A stretch of 40,045 bases of DNA. Origin: Nocardioidaceae bacterium (lineage in GTDB: Bacteria; Actinomycetota; Actinomycetes; Propionibacteriales; Nocardioidaceae). The notes under the pieces were generated by a model that was not told the origin of the DNA, made no database searches, and saw only the letters and a program-made list of their open reading frames with translations. The translations under genes and the position numbers were made by a program. This document shows positions 17,871 through 28,890 of the stretch, piece after piece. How positions within the stretch are numbered: position 1 is the stretch's first letter; each line of letters opens with the position of its first letter. The DNA lies in NCBI GenBank assembly GCA_013695785.1, contig JACCZT010000034.1, forward strand, positions 1 through 40,045. The letters are read 5' to 3'.

Positions 17871-18020
17871 ATGTCCTTCACCGTCCGCGCCGCCGAGGCC
17901 GCCGAGCAGACCCGTGAGCTCCCGATCGAGCCGTGGGCAGTCGGCCTGCTGTCCTTCGTCGTGCTCGTCCTGCTGCTGCTCGCGGTGCTGTCCTTCGGCA
18001 AGGGGCGCGAACACACCTGA
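17871..18020 (+). CDS. Small single-pass membrane protein, 49 aa
   Basis: This short ORF is not in the track. ATG 17871 runs to TGA 18018-18020 and encodes 49 residues. The N-terminus is soluble and charged ([20 protein letters not shown]), then one hydrophobic helix ([19 protein letters not shown]) and a short basic tail (SFGKGREHT). Support for it being real: a leaderless-type promoter 6 nt upstream, strong GC3 bias, and a stop that overlaps the nadD ATG by 1 nt (TGATG), implying coupled translation. Function unknown; predicted cytoplasmic-membrane protein. Confidence 0.72.
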   Translation: MSFTVRAAEAAEQTRELPIEPWAVGLLSFVVLVLLLLAVLSFGKGREHT

Positions 18021-18691
18021 TGAGCCTGCCGCACATGGGTGTACGCCGCCCACGGATCGGCGTCATGGGCGGCACCTTCGATCCGATCCACCACGGTCAC
18101 CTCGTCGCCGCGAGCGAGGTGCAGGCCTGGTTCGATCTCGACGAGGTCGTCTTCGTCCCCACCGGTCGCCCCTGGCAGAAGCACGAGCGTGTGGTCTCGC
18201 CAGCTGAGCACCGTTACCTGATGACCGTGGTCGCCACCGCCGCCAACCCGAGATTCTCCGTCAGCAGGGTCGACATCGACCGGGACGGTCCGACGTACAC
18301 GATCGACACGCTGCGCGACCTCAAGGCTGAGTTCGCCGGTGCCGAGCTCTACTTCATCACCGGCGCGGACGCCCTTGCGGCGATCCTCACCTGGCGCGAC
18401 CACAACGAGATGTTCGAGCTCGCCGAGTTCGTCGGGTGCACGCGGCCCGGGCACAACATCGACGCCGACACCCTCTCTGGACTGCCCGGCGACCGGGTGA
18501 CGATCGTGGAGATCCCGGCGCTGGCGATATCGTCGACCGACTGCCGTGAACGGGTCCAGCGCGGCGAGCCGGTGTGGTACCTCGTTCCCGACGGTGTCGT
18601 GCAGTACATCGGCAAGCATCAACTCTACCGCTCACCGCCCCCCGCACCTGTGCCCCACTCCACGACCAGCACCCCGAAAGGATCGGAGTGA
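18020..18691 (+). CDS. nadD: Nicotinate-nucleotide adenylyltransferase
   Basis: 223 residues from ATG 18020; the track ORF begins upstream at 17933 within the 49-aa gene. It joins ATP to nicotinate mononucleotide, making deamido-NAD in NAD synthesis. The nucleotidyltransferase signatures are present: [12 protein letters not shown] (HxGH-type) near residue 17 and [10 protein letters not shown] near the C-terminus. The last ~20 residues ([19 protein letters not shown]) are a Pro/Ser/Thr tail beyond the usual fold. Its stop overlaps the rsfS GTG (GTGA). nadD-rsfS-phosphatase is a common actinobacterial operon. Confidence 0.97.
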   Translation: MSLPHMGVRRPRIGVMGGTFDPIHHGHLVAASEVQAWFDLDEVVFVPTGRPWQKHERVVSPAEHRYLMTVVATAANPRFSVSRVDIDRDGPTYTIDTLRDLKAEFAGAELYFITGADALAAILTWRDHNEMFELAEFVGCTRPGHNIDADTLSGLPGDRVTIVEIPALAISSTDCRERVQRGEPVWYLVPDGVVQYIGKHQLYRSPPPAPVPHSTTSTPKGSE

Positions 18692-19059
18692 CCGCAACTG
18701 ATCGCGCGCTCGAGCTCACCCGTGCCGCCGCGGCGGCGGCGACGGACAAGCTCGCCAACCAGGTCATCGCCTTCGACGTCTCCGACCAGCTCGTCATCAC
18801 CGACGTGTTCGTCATCTGCTCAGCCGGCAACGATCGCCAGGTACGTGCCATCGTCGACGCCGTCGAGGAGCGTCTGCTGGTCCTCGGCGCCAAACCGGTG
18901 CGGCGCGAGGGGCAGCGAGAGGGCCGTTGGGTGCTCCTGGATTTTGCGGACATCGTGGTGCATGTCCAGCACGAACAGGAGCGGGCGTACTACGCACTGG
19001 AGCGGCTGTGGAGCGACTGCCCTGCCATCACTCTCGCCGGCCCCGACGGGCAGCAGTGA
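18688..19059 (+). CDS. rsfS: Ribosomal silencing factor RsfS
   Basis: 123 residues from GTG 18688, which overlaps the nadD stop. Family features: [19 protein letters not shown], then [21 protein letters not shown], then [16 protein letters not shown]. It binds uL14 on the large subunit and blocks subunit joining when nutrients are short. The GTG of the next gene overlaps its TGA by 4 nt. Normal length for the family. Confidence 0.96.
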   Translation: MTATDRALELTRAAAAAATDKLANQVIAFDVSDQLVITDVFVICSAGNDRQVRAIVDAVEERLLVLGAKPVRREGQREGRWVLLDFADIVVHVQHEQERAYYALERLWSDCPAITLAGPDGQQ

Positions 19060-19688
19060 GACGACGCATCGTGCTGTGGCGCCACGGGCGTACCCAGTGG
19101 AACGCCAAGGGCCTGGTGCAGGGCCAGACCGACACCGAGCTCGACCATGTCGGCCGCCGTCAGGCACGGTCCGCCGCGGCGCGGCTTGCCTTGCTGGAGC
19201 CGGTACGAATCGTGAGCTCGGACCTGGCGCGCGCCCACGACACCGCCACCGTGCTCGGCGACATGACTGGCGTGGCTGTGGAGAAGGATCAACGGCTCCG
19301 CGAGATGAGCTTCGGCCAGCGCGAGGGCAAGACCTTCGACGAGGCGATGGAGCAGTTCCCCGAACAGATGCGCCGCTGGCTCGACGGTGACGACACCAGG
19401 TTCGCCGGCGCCGAGACCTACGCAGAGGCGGGTGCTCGGTTCTCGCACGCGGTCGAGGACGTCGCCGGGCGGCTCGGCGACGACGAGACCGCGGTCGTCG
19501 TCGCGCACGGTGCTGTCCTGCGGGTCGGGATCTGCGCCTTTCTCGGGCTCCCACAGGAGTTCTGGGTCAAGCTCGGTGGCTTCAACAACTGCTCGTGGAC
19601 GGTGCTCGGAGAGGGTCGCGGCGGTTGGCGGATCGAGGAGTGGAACGCCGGCTCGCTGCCCACTCCGGTGCTGTCCGACGACGAGTGA
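19056..19688 (+). CDS. Histidine phosphatase (phosphoglycerate mutase-like)
   Basis: 210 residues from GTG 19056, overlapping the rsfS stop. The RHG motif is in LWRHGRTQWN at the N-terminus, where the His is the phospho-acceptor. The second catalytic region is VVVAHGAVLRVGICAFLG. The SSDLARAHDTA segment supplies the conserved Arg. The family includes phosphatases of phosphosugars, nucleotides and alpha-ribazole phosphate; the substrate is not clear. Located at the end of the nadD-rsfS operon and upstream of tRNA-Ala, a common actinobacterial arrangement. Confidence 0.93.
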   Translation: MRRRIVLWRHGRTQWNAKGLVQGQTDTELDHVGRRQARSAAARLALLEPVRIVSSDLARAHDTATVLGDMTGVAVEKDQRLREMSFGQREGKTFDEAMEQFPEQMRRWLDGDDTRFAGAETYAEAGARFSHAVEDVAGRLGDDETAVVVAHGAVLRVGICAFLGLPQEFWVKLGGFNNCSWTVLGEGRGGWRIEEWNAGSLPTPVLSDDE

Positions 19689-19718
19689 CCCGGGTTCGCG
19701 CGCCGGTGCCGCAGCGGT

Positions 19719-19724
19719 TAGGAT
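19719..19724 (+). promoter_or_regulatory. Putative tRNA promoter -10 (TAGGAT)
   Basis: TAGGAT lies about 21 nt before the mature tRNA end, so transcription would start near 19731. The 5' leader holds a short hairpin (CGCTC GCGA GAGCG, 19731-19744) that ends just before the tRNA. Confidence 0.45.
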
Positions 19725-19745
19725 CGACCTCGCTCGCGAGAGCGC

Positions 19746-19821
19746 GGGGCTATGGCGCAGTTGGTAGCGCGCTTCCATGGCATGGAAGAGGTCAGGGGTT
19801 CGAATCCCCTTAGCTCCACCA
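19746..19821 (+). tRNA. tRNA-Ala (anticodon GGC) with encoded CCA
   Basis: The 76 nt fold as a complete cloverleaf. The acceptor stem is GGGGCTA pairing with TAGCTCC (one G-U). The D-arm is GCGCAGTTGGTAGCGC. The anticodon stem CTTCC/GGAAG has loop ATGGCAT (anticodon GGC). The T-arm AGGGGTTCGAATCCCCT has a normal TTCGAAT loop. The discriminator is A, followed by genome-encoded CCA. It reads GCC and GCU alanine codons; GCC is very frequent in this window. Confidence 0.96.
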
Positions 19822-19869
19822 CTCCGACGGCTTGCCACACCGCAGCTACACGACCACGCAGGGAGCCGC

Positions 19870-22015
<2,146 letters not shown>

Positions 22016-22023
<8 letters not shown>

Positions 22024-24490
22024 GGCGCGGCACCCCAGCACGCCGACCGCGACCTACCGGCTGCAGCTGCACGCCGGCTTCGGCTTCGACGACGCACGCG
22101 AGCTGGTGCCGTACCTCGCGCAGCTCGGTGTCTCACACCTGTACCTCTCGCCGATCCTGCAAGCCGCGACCGGGTCGCTGCACGGGTACGACGTCGTGGA
22201 CCACGCCCGCGTCAGCGCCGCGCTCGGTGGCCGCGAGGCTCTGACGCATCTGTCGGAGGTCGCGCATGCACACGACCTCGGCATCGTCGTCGACGTGGTG
22301 CCGAACCACATGGCGCTCGTCGCTCCCGAGCACGCCAACCGGGCGCTGTGGGACGTGTTTCGGCTGGGCCGTGTGGCACCGACCGCGCACTGGTTCGACG
22401 TCGACTGGGAGCACACCGGCGGTCGGTTCGGGCTGCCGCTGCTCGGTGACACCGTGGACGCCGAGCTCGAGGCGGACACCCTGCGGCTCGACGTGCTCAG
22501 ACCCCAGGAGGCGGCCGGGCTCGGCGGCCAACCGGTGCTGCGCTACTTCGACCACGTCTTCGCGCTGGCGCCGGGCAGCGTTCCGGACACGGGGGACTCA
22601 CCGGCCTCGGCCGATCTGCGCCTGGTGCTCGAACGCCAGCACTACCGGCTGTCCTCGTGGCGGGAGAAGACCCAGACGCTCGCGTACCGCCGGTTCTTCG
22701 ACGTCGACTCGCTCGTCGCCGTGCGCGTCGAGCTGCCCGACGTCTTCGACGACACCCACCGACTGCTCATCGACCTGCACAGCGCCGGCGTCGTCGACGG
22801 TTTCCGCATCGACCATCCCGACGGTCTGGCCGACCCGCAGCGCTATCTCGAGCGGCTTCGAGACGCCACCGGTGGAGCGTGGGTGGTGGTCGAGAAGATC
22901 CTGGAGGGAGACGAGTTGCTGCCGCAAGGGTGGGCGTGCGCCGGCAGTACGGGGTACGACGCGCTGCGCGCGGTGCAGCAGGCACTCGTCCCACCGACCG
23001 GTGACGAGCTGCACAAGATCTGGGTCGAGATCGGTGGGAGTGCGGACCTGCACCTCGTGCAGCAGCGGGCGAAGCGGGAGGTCGTGCAGACCCTCCTGCA
23101 ACCTGAGCTGCACAGGCTCGTCCGCGTCGCCGTCCAGGCAGCGGCCGACGACGGTGAGGTCGTCGACGCCGACCGGATAGGCGACGCGCTGGGTCAGCTG
23201 CTCGTCCAGGTCGACGTCTACCGCGCGTACGTCCGACCGGGCCACCGTGTCGACGAGGCCTCCGCCGCTCGCCTCGCCGCGGCGCATGAGCGCGCACGCA
23301 CGGACCGTCCCGACCTCGCGGCAGAGCTGGCGCTGCTCGTACGGCTGCTGCTCGACACCGAGACCGCCAGCCCAGCTGGCCGCGACCTGATCGTGCGCTT
23401 CCAGCAGACCTGCGGACCCGTGATGGCCAAGGGGGTCGAGGACACGACGTTCTACCGCTGGCACGAGCTCGTCGCCCTGAACGAGGTCGGCGGCGACCCG
23501 GCGGATCTGCACGACCCGAGCGTCCAGCCGCTGCACGCCTGGGCTCGTCGGCAGGCGGCAGGCCACCCGTACGGGATGACGACGTTGTCGACCCACGACA
23601 CCAAGCGCAGCGAGGACGTTCGCGCCCGACTGCTCGCGGCCGCCGGCGACCCGGCGGCCTGGTGTGCCGCCTGGGAGCCGGTGCGCGCCGCCGCCGGCCA
23701 CGCCGGTGTCGACGCGCCCACGGCGTACCTCCTGCTGCAGACCGTCGTCGGCACCTGGCCGATCGACCACGAGCGACTCGAGCGCTACGTCATCAAGGCA
23801 ACCCGCGAGGCCAAGCGCCGTACGACGTGGACCGACCCCGACGTCGAGTACGAGGCCGCCGTCACCCGCCTCGCCCGACAGGTCGTCGACGACCCCGGCC
23901 TGCACGGGCCCGTGGTGGCCCTGCTGTGCGCCACCGAGGACGCGGTGCGCGCCACCACGTTGGGGGCGAAGATCCTGCAGCTCACCGTGCCCGGCGTACC
24001 CGACACCTACCAGGGCTGCGAGATCGTGAACCTCTCGCTCGTCGATCCCGACAACCGCCGCCCGGTCGACCACGACGAGCTCCAGCGGCGTCTGACCCGC
24101 CTCGACGCCGGTGCGCGGCCCCGTGACCTGCATGATGAGAAGCTGCTGGTCACCTCGCGGGCTCTACGTCTGCGCCGCCAGCGTCCCGACCTGCTGGGAC
24201 CGCACGCAACCTACGAGCCCCTTCCTGGGTGCGGCCCGCACCTGATCGCGTTCCTGCGCGGCCCGCAGGACCCCGCGGCCGACGGCGCGGCGCTGGTGAC
24301 GCTCGCCACGCGATGGCCCACCGGGCTCGCGTCGACCGGCGGCTGGAGGGACGTGACGGTTGCCTTGCCGTCGGGGCGCTGGGCCGACGTGCTCACCGGT
24401 GCTGAGGTCGACGGTGGCGTCCAGCCGGTCGCCGACCTGCTCGAGCAGCTGCCGGTGGCACTGCTGGTCCGACAGCTTGCGCCGGCATGA
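22016..24490 (+). CDS. treY: Maltooligosyl trehalose synthase
   Basis: 824 residues from GTG 22016. It isomerises the reducing-end alpha-1,4 bond of maltodextrins to the alpha-1,1 bond, giving maltooligosyl trehalose. GH13 features: TYRLQLHAGFGF at the N-terminus (family-typical), GIVVDVVPNHMA, the nucleophile region DGFRIDHPDGLADP, the acid in VVVEKILEGDELLP and LSTHDTKRSEDVRARL. The long C-terminal part is typical of TreY. The stop overlaps treZ (ATGA). No defects seen. Confidence 0.96.
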
Positions 24491-26259
24491 CCACGGGGAC
24501 CCGGCCACGGGTGTGGGCGCCGGCTGCCCAGCGGTCGGTCGACCTGGTGACGCAGGACGAGACGCTGCCGATGGACCGGCGCGCCGGTGACTGGTGGGAG
24601 AGCGAGCACGAGCTCGCGCCCGGCACCCGGTACCGCTTCGCGCTCGACGACGGCGACCCACATGCTGACCCGCGGGCGCTGCGGCTGCCAGATGGCCCCG
24701 ACGGGCCCTCCGAGGTCGTGGACCTGGGGGCGTACACCTGGGGCGACGCCGAGTGGCGCGGGGTGCAGCTGTCCGGTGCGGTCCTGTACGAGCTGCACGT
24801 CGGCACGTTCACGCGCACGGGTACCTTCGACGCCGCGATCGACCGGCTCGACGACCTCGCCCGGCTCGGCGTCGACATCGTCGAGGTGATGCCGGTCGCC
24901 AGCTTCCCCGGTCGGCACGGCTGGGGCTACGACGGCGTCGGCCTCTACGCGGTGCACGAGCCGTACGGTGGTCCCGCGGGTTTTCAGCGGTTCGTCGACG
25001 CGTGCCACACCCGCGGTCTCGGTGTCTGCCTCGACGTCGTCTACAACCACCTCGGCCCCAGCGGCAACCATCTGGGGACGTTCGGCCCTTACTTCACCGA
25101 CAAGTACCAGACACCGTGGGGCGCGGCGGTCAACCTCGATGACGCCGGCAGCGACGAGGTCCGTGCGTACGTCATCGACAACGCCCTGATGTGGTTGCGC
25201 GACTTCCACGTCGACGCGCTGCGGCTCGACGCCGTGCACGCCCTGCGCGACGACCGGGCGGTCCACCTGCTCGAGGAGCTGTCGACCGACGTCGACGCAT
25301 TGTCGGTGCGGGTCGGGCGACCGCTGTGGCTGGTGGCGGAGTCGGATCGCAACGATCCTCGCACCACCACCCCCCGCGCCGCTGGTGGGCTCGGCATCCA
25401 CGCGCAGTGGGCCGACGACGTCCACCACGGCCTGCACGTGCTGCTCACCGGCGAGAAGCGAGGTTACTACGCGGACTTCGCCGAGCCGGGGGCGCTGGCC
25501 AAGGTGCTGACCGGGGTATTCCTGCACACCGGCACCTGGTCGTCCTTCCGCGGTCGAACCCACGGTCGCCTGCTGGACCGGGTACGCATGCCCGGCTGGC
25601 GGTTCGTGGCGTCGCTGCAGACGCACGACCAGGTCGGCAACCGTGCCGTCGGTGACCGGCTGTCGGCGTCGCTCGACCCCGGGACGCTCGCCGGTGGTGC
25701 GGCGCTGCTCCTGACTGCTGCCACCACGCCCATGCTGTTCATGGGTGAGGAGTGGGCCGCCTCGACGCCGTGGGCGTACTTCACCGACCACACCGACCCG
25801 GTCCTCGCAGCGGCGGTGCGCCAGGGCAGGCGCGACGAGTTCGCCGCGCACGGCTGGGACGGCGATGACGTACCCGACCCCCAGGACGTCTCGACCTTCG
25901 AGGCATCGCGACTGGACTGGGACGAACGCCGGGAGGCGCCGCATGCCCGGGTGCTCGCGTGGTACCGCGACCTGATCGCGCTGCGCCGGGCCCGGGCCGA
26001 CCTGCGTGACCCGCGGTTGGACCGCGTGGTCGTACGCCATGACGAGGCCGGCCGTACCGTCGTCGTCGAGCGCGGGGCACACCGGGTCGCCGTAAACCTC
26101 GCCGCCGACCCCGCGCTGCTCGATCTGGACACCGACGAGGCGTTGTCGATCCTGCTCGCGTGGGAGGCCGATGGCACCGTCGTGGACGGCACCGGCGTAC
26201 GTCTGCCCGGCCGCAGCGCCGCGGTTCTCGGACCCGTCCGGGCACCGACGTCGGGCTGA
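24487..26259 (+). CDS. treZ: Malto-oligosyltrehalose trehalohydrolase
   Basis: 590 residues from ATG 24487, overlapping the treY stop. It releases free trehalose from maltooligosyl trehalose. A CBM48-like N-terminal domain (RPRVWAPAAQRSVDLV) precedes the GH13 barrel with YELHVGTFTRTGTFDAAI, LDVVYNHLGPSGN, the nucleophile in DALRLDAVHAL, the acid in LVAESDRNDP and LQTHDQVGNRAVGDRL. Together with glgX and treY it forms a complete OtsAB-independent route from glycogen to trehalose, an osmotic and desiccation protectant. It is the last gene of the operon. Confidence 0.96.
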   Translation: MTTGTRPRVWAPAAQRSVDLVTQDETLPMDRRAGDWWESEHELAPGTRYRFALDDGDPHADPRALRLPDGPDGPSEVVDLGAYTWGDAEWRGVQLSGAVLYELHVGTFTRTGTFDAAIDRLDDLARLGVDIVEVMPVASFPGRHGWGYDGVGLYAVHEPYGGPAGFQRFVDACHTRGLGVCLDVVYNHLGPSGNHLGTFGPYFTDKYQTPWGAAVNLDDAGSDEVRAYVIDNALMWLRDFHVDALRLDAVHALRDDRAVHLLEELSTDVDALSVRVGRPLWLVAESDRNDPRTTTPRAAGGLGIHAQWADDVHHGLHVLLTGEKRGYYADFAEPGALAKVLTGVFLHTGTWSSFRGRTHGRLLDRVRMPGWRFVASLQTHDQVGNRAVGDRLSASLDPGTLAGGAALLLTAATTPMLFMGEEWAASTPWAYFTDHTDPVLAAAVRQGRRDEFAAHGWDGDDVPDPQDVSTFEASRLDWDERREAPHARVLAWYRDLIALRRARADLRDPRLDRVVVRHDEAGRTVVVERGAHRVAVNLAADPALLDLDTDEALSILLAWEADGTVVDGTGVRLPGRSAAVLGPVRAPTSG

Positions 26260-26267
26260 GACTGTCC

Positions 26268-26297
26268 TTTACACCGCCAGGTGGCCTAACCTACGGT
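26268..26297 (+). promoter_or_regulatory. Promoter of the desaturase gene
   Basis: TTTACA (26268-26273), 18 nt, then TACGGT (26292-26297) is a plausible -35/-10 pair. The leader would be about 23 nt and carries AGGTGA shortly before the ATG. Confidence 0.5.
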
Positions 26298-26326
26298 GAC
26301 GTAACCAAGACGATAGGTGATTCTCG

Positions 26327-27277
26327 ATGTCCCAGACGGACCTGACCCAGACCGAGCTCTTGCTCGAGCTCGAGACTGTCGCGGAGGAAAACCTCAACCG
26401 ACACATCCGGACCGCACAGGACTGGTTCCCGCACGAGTACATCCCCTGGAGCGAGGGCCGCACGTTCGACGGCCACCTCGAGGGGGAGCCGTGGTCGATC
26501 GAGGACAGCGAGATCTCGGACGTCGCCCGTTCGGCGATGATCGTCAACCTGCTCACCGAGGACAACCTGCCGAGCTACCACCACGAGATCGCCGTCCTGT
26601 TCGGGCGCGACGCCGCCTGGGGTGACTGGGTGCACCGGTGGACCGCCGAGGAGGGGAGGCACGGGTACGCGATCCGCGACTACCTGCTCGTCAAACGGGC
26701 CGTCGACCCCGTCGAGCTCGAGGAAGCCCGGATGCGCCACATGTCGACCGGGTACGCCAACGCCACACCCAACGATCTGGTCGCCTCGCTGGCGTACGTC
26801 TCCTTCCAGGAGCTCGCGACCCGCGTGTCGCACCGCAACACCGGCCGAGTGACCGGTGACCCGGTCGCCGACAAGCTGCTGGCGCGGATCGCGGTCGATG
26901 AGAACCTGCACATGATCTTCTACCGCAACCTGCTCGGCGCTGCGCTGGAGGTGTCGCCGGACCAGACGATGGTCGCGATCAACCACGTCGTCCAGAACTT
27001 CGCGATGCCCGGTGCCGACATCGCCGGCTTCCAGCGCAAGGCCGTCGAGATGGCGGTCGCCGGAGTCTATGACCTGCGCCAGCACCGTGACGACGTCGTC
27101 GCGCCGGTGCTGCGGTACTGGAAGGTCTTCGACATCGAGGGGCTCGGCGCCCGAGGTGAGCAGGCGCGTACCGAGCTCGCGGCCTTCATGGAGACCCTCG
27201 AGGCGAACGCGCAGCGGTTCGAGGACCGCCGCGACGCGCTCAAGGCGCGGTTGGAGAGCCGCCGCGCCTCGGCCTGA
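26327..27277 (+). CDS. Acyl-ACP desaturase (soluble di-iron type)
   Basis: 316 residues. It introduces a double bond into ACP- or CoA-bound fatty acids and so adjusts membrane fluidity; the closest match I recognise is the DesA1/DesA2-like class of actinobacteria. Two ExxH di-iron motifs are visible: E109-H112 (TAEEGRHGYAIRDY) and E192-H195 (VDENLHMIFYRNLL). An earlier ligand helix is LLTEDNLPSYHHEI. The first ~15 residues are acidic. No transmembrane helix, as expected for the soluble class. ATG 26327 has an SD AGGTGA. It stands alone between the trehalose operon and the inverted-repeat region. Confidence 0.92.
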   Translation: MSQTDLTQTELLLELETVAEENLNRHIRTAQDWFPHEYIPWSEGRTFDGHLEGEPWSIEDSEISDVARSAMIVNLLTEDNLPSYHHEIAVLFGRDAAWGDWVHRWTAEEGRHGYAIRDYLLVKRAVDPVELEEARMRHMSTGYANATPNDLVASLAYVSFQELATRVSHRNTGRVTGDPVADKLLARIAVDENLHMIFYRNLLGAALEVSPDQTMVAINHVVQNFAMPGADIAGFQRKAVEMAVAGVYDLRQHRDDVVAPVLRYWKVFDIEGLGARGEQARTELAAFMETLEANAQRFEDRRDALKARLESRRASA

Positions 27278-27336
27278 GACCGCACTTGGGCACAGGTGGC
27301 GGGCGGGGCGTTCGCGTCGCACTTCACCGGGCGTAC

Positions 27337-27374
27337 CGTCACCTCACCGAGGTTGCATCCCAGGTGAGGTGACG
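27337..27374. repeat. Perfect 12-bp inverted repeat downstream of desaturase
   Basis: CGTCACCTCACC (27337-27348) pairs with GGTGAGGTGACG (27363-27374) around a 14-nt loop. It is a strong hairpin without a T-tract. It may end the desaturase transcript or bind a regulator. Confidence 0.8.
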
Positions 27375-27376
27375 CC

Positions 27377-27396
27377 GTACCAGGAGAACCTGGTAC
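27377..27396. repeat. Perfect 8-bp hairpin GTACCAGG/CCTGGTAC
   Basis: An 8-bp stem with an AGAA loop, 2 nt after the previous inverted repeat. The two could form a compound structure. Confidence 0.8.
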
Positions 27397-27404
27397 AGCG
27401 GTGA

Positions 27405-27425
27405 CTCAGCAGGGGTGCAGCTGAG
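27405..27425. promoter_or_regulatory. Inverted repeat CTCAGC/GCTGAG over the -35 region of the DinB-like gene
   Basis: A 6-bp stem with a 9-nt loop. It covers the place where a -35 box for the -10 at 27435 would lie, so it could be an operator. No known regulator is assigned. Confidence 0.4.
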
Positions 27426-27434
27426 CGCACGTCC

Positions 27435-27440
27435 TACAGT
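27435..27440 (+). promoter_or_regulatory. Putative leaderless promoter of the DinB-like gene (-10 TACAGT)
   Basis: TACAGT lies 6 nt before the ATG at 27447, without a Shine-Dalgarno sequence between. Confidence 0.5.
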
Positions 27441-27446
27441 TGGCCC

Positions 27447-27977
27447 ATGTCGACCGACGACCACGCGAGCCGCGAGCTGCTGACCGATTCGTTCCAACGC
27501 ATCGCCGACCTCGTGGTGGGCGTCACCGACAACCTCGCCGCCGCGACCGCCGCCTATCGGTTGGACGCCGAGGCCAACACGGTGGCCTGGCTGGTCTGGC
27601 ACCTCAGCCGTATCCAGGACGACCACGTCGGCGACCTGGCCGGGTCGGAGCAGGCTTGGACGTCGGCCGGTTGGCACGAGCGCCTCGAGCTTCCGTTCGA
27701 GGTCGCCGACACCGGCTACGGCCACACCCCCGAGCAGGTCGCCGAGGTGCAGGTAGCTGCGGAGCTGGTCGCCGGCTACCACGCGGACGTGCACCGCCGG
27801 ACGCTGGCGTACGTCCGATCGATCGACGGCAGCGAGCTCTCCCGGGTCGTCGACGACTCGTGGAACCCGCCGGTGACCGCCGGTGCGCGACTCGTGAGCG
27901 TGATCGGCGACGCGCTGCAGCACCTCGGACAGGCGGCGTACGTCCGCGGTGTCGCCGAACGCAGTATCTCCTCGTGA
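27447..27977 (+). CDS. DinB-superfamily protein (mycothiol-S-transferase-like fold)
   Basis: 176 residues from ATG 27447. All-helical DinB/DUF664-like pattern with the metal-ligand histidines in VWHLSRIQDDHVGDLAG and a late His in DALQHLGQAAYVRG. From family knowledge, many actinobacterial members are metal-dependent, mycothiol-linked transferases or isomerases, but the substrate here is unknown. Its stop overlaps the GTG of the following glycosyltransferase by 4 nt, so the two are co-translated. The upstream inverted-repeat array may regulate it. Confidence 0.8.
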   Translation: MSTDDHASRELLTDSFQRIADLVVGVTDNLAAATAAYRLDAEANTVAWLVWHLSRIQDDHVGDLAGSEQAWTSAGWHERLELPFEVADTGYGHTPEQVAEVQVAAELVAGYHADVHRRTLAYVRSIDGSELSRVVDDSWNPPVTAGARLVSVIGDALQHLGQAAYVRGVAERSISS

Positions 27978-28849
27978 CACCGCGGGTAGGCGTCGTCGTC
28001 CTCACCCAGGGCAAGCGTCCGGACGACCTGCGCGTCGCTGTGGAGTCCGTGCTGGCGCAGTCTGCGGTCGACCTCGACGTGGTGTGCGTGGGCAACGGCT
28101 GGGAGCCGGCCGGACTGCCCGGCGAAGTACGCACACTCGCCCTCGCCGAGAACGTCGGGATCCCCGCGGGACGCGCGGCAGGGGTGCCGCACGTGAACGG
28201 CGAGCTGCTGCTGTTCATCGACGACGACGCGCGACTGCTGGACGACGACTTCCTGTCGGACGTCGCTGCGAGGTTCGCGGCCGATCCTCACCTCGGCATC
28301 GTGCAGCCGCGGGTCGACAGCCCCGGGCCCACCTCGGCGCCCACGCGGTGGATCCCGCGGATGCGCAAGGGTGACCCGAGGCACTCCTCGCCGGTGTTCT
28401 CGCTGTGGGAGGGCGTGCTGGTCGCCCGCCGCGCCGCCTACGACGCCTCCGGCGGCTGGGGGGCGCCGTACTTCTACGCCCACGAGGGCATCGAGCTGGC
28501 ATGGCGGGTCTGGGACGCCGGTTACACCGTCTGGTACGCCGGCGACCTGCGCTGCGAGCACCCGGCGATCGACCCCGCCCGACATCGTGCCTACTTCCGC
28601 CTCAACGCGCGCAACCGGGTGTGGTTGGCCCGCCGCAACCTCCGCTGGCCGTTCTCCTGGCTGTACGTCGGCTCGTGGACCGCCGTCCAGCTGGTCCGTA
28701 CGGTACGGCGGCCCGCGACGTGGGGCAGCCTGAGACCGTGGTGGGGCGGCTGGCTCGAAGGGTGGCGCAGCGACCCGGGCGGTCGCCGCCCGCTGCGCTG
28801 GTCGACGATCTGGCGGATGACCCGGCTCGGCCGCCCACCGGTCATCTAG
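27974..28849 (+). CDS. Family 2 glycosyltransferase
   Basis: GTG 27974 overlaps the DinB-like stop and gives 291 residues; the track start at 27440 is only an overlapping open frame. GT-A fold: VGVVVLTQGKRPDDLRVAVES, the metal-binding acidic motif FIDDDARLL, then FYAHEGIELAWRVWDAGY with the acceptor-side acidic/Arg pattern typical of GT2. No membrane helix. It probably adds one sugar to a wall polymer or lipid-linked glycan; the sugar is unknown. It ends 41 nt before the convergent ABC exporter gene. Confidence 0.88.
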   Translation: MTPRVGVVVLTQGKRPDDLRVAVESVLAQSAVDLDVVCVGNGWEPAGLPGEVRTLALAENVGIPAGRAAGVPHVNGELLLFIDDDARLLDDDFLSDVAARFAADPHLGIVQPRVDSPGPTSAPTRWIPRMRKGDPRHSSPVFSLWEGVLVARRAAYDASGGWGAPYFYAHEGIELAWRVWDAGYTVWYAGDLRCEHPAIDPARHRAYFRLNARNRVWLARRNLRWPFSWLYVGSWTAVQLVRTVRRPATWGSLRPWWGGWLEGWRSDPGGRRPLRWSTIWRMTRLGRPPVI

Positions 28850-28890
28850 GCTGCCGAGACCTAGGCTGCCGACATTCAGACTGCCGACAT
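28850..28890. repeat. Short imperfect tandem repeats between convergent genes
   Basis: CTAGGCTGCCGA and CTGCCGACATTCAG recur in an imperfect array with a period near 15-16 nt, reaching the ABC gene stop at 28891. No clear hairpin terminator is visible. Confidence 0.6.

Noticed and set aside
19746-19821. tRNA-Ala as an attachment site for an integrated element
   Set aside because: No integrase, no repeated tRNA 3' end and no mobile genes follow; the next genes are an ordinary trehalose operon.
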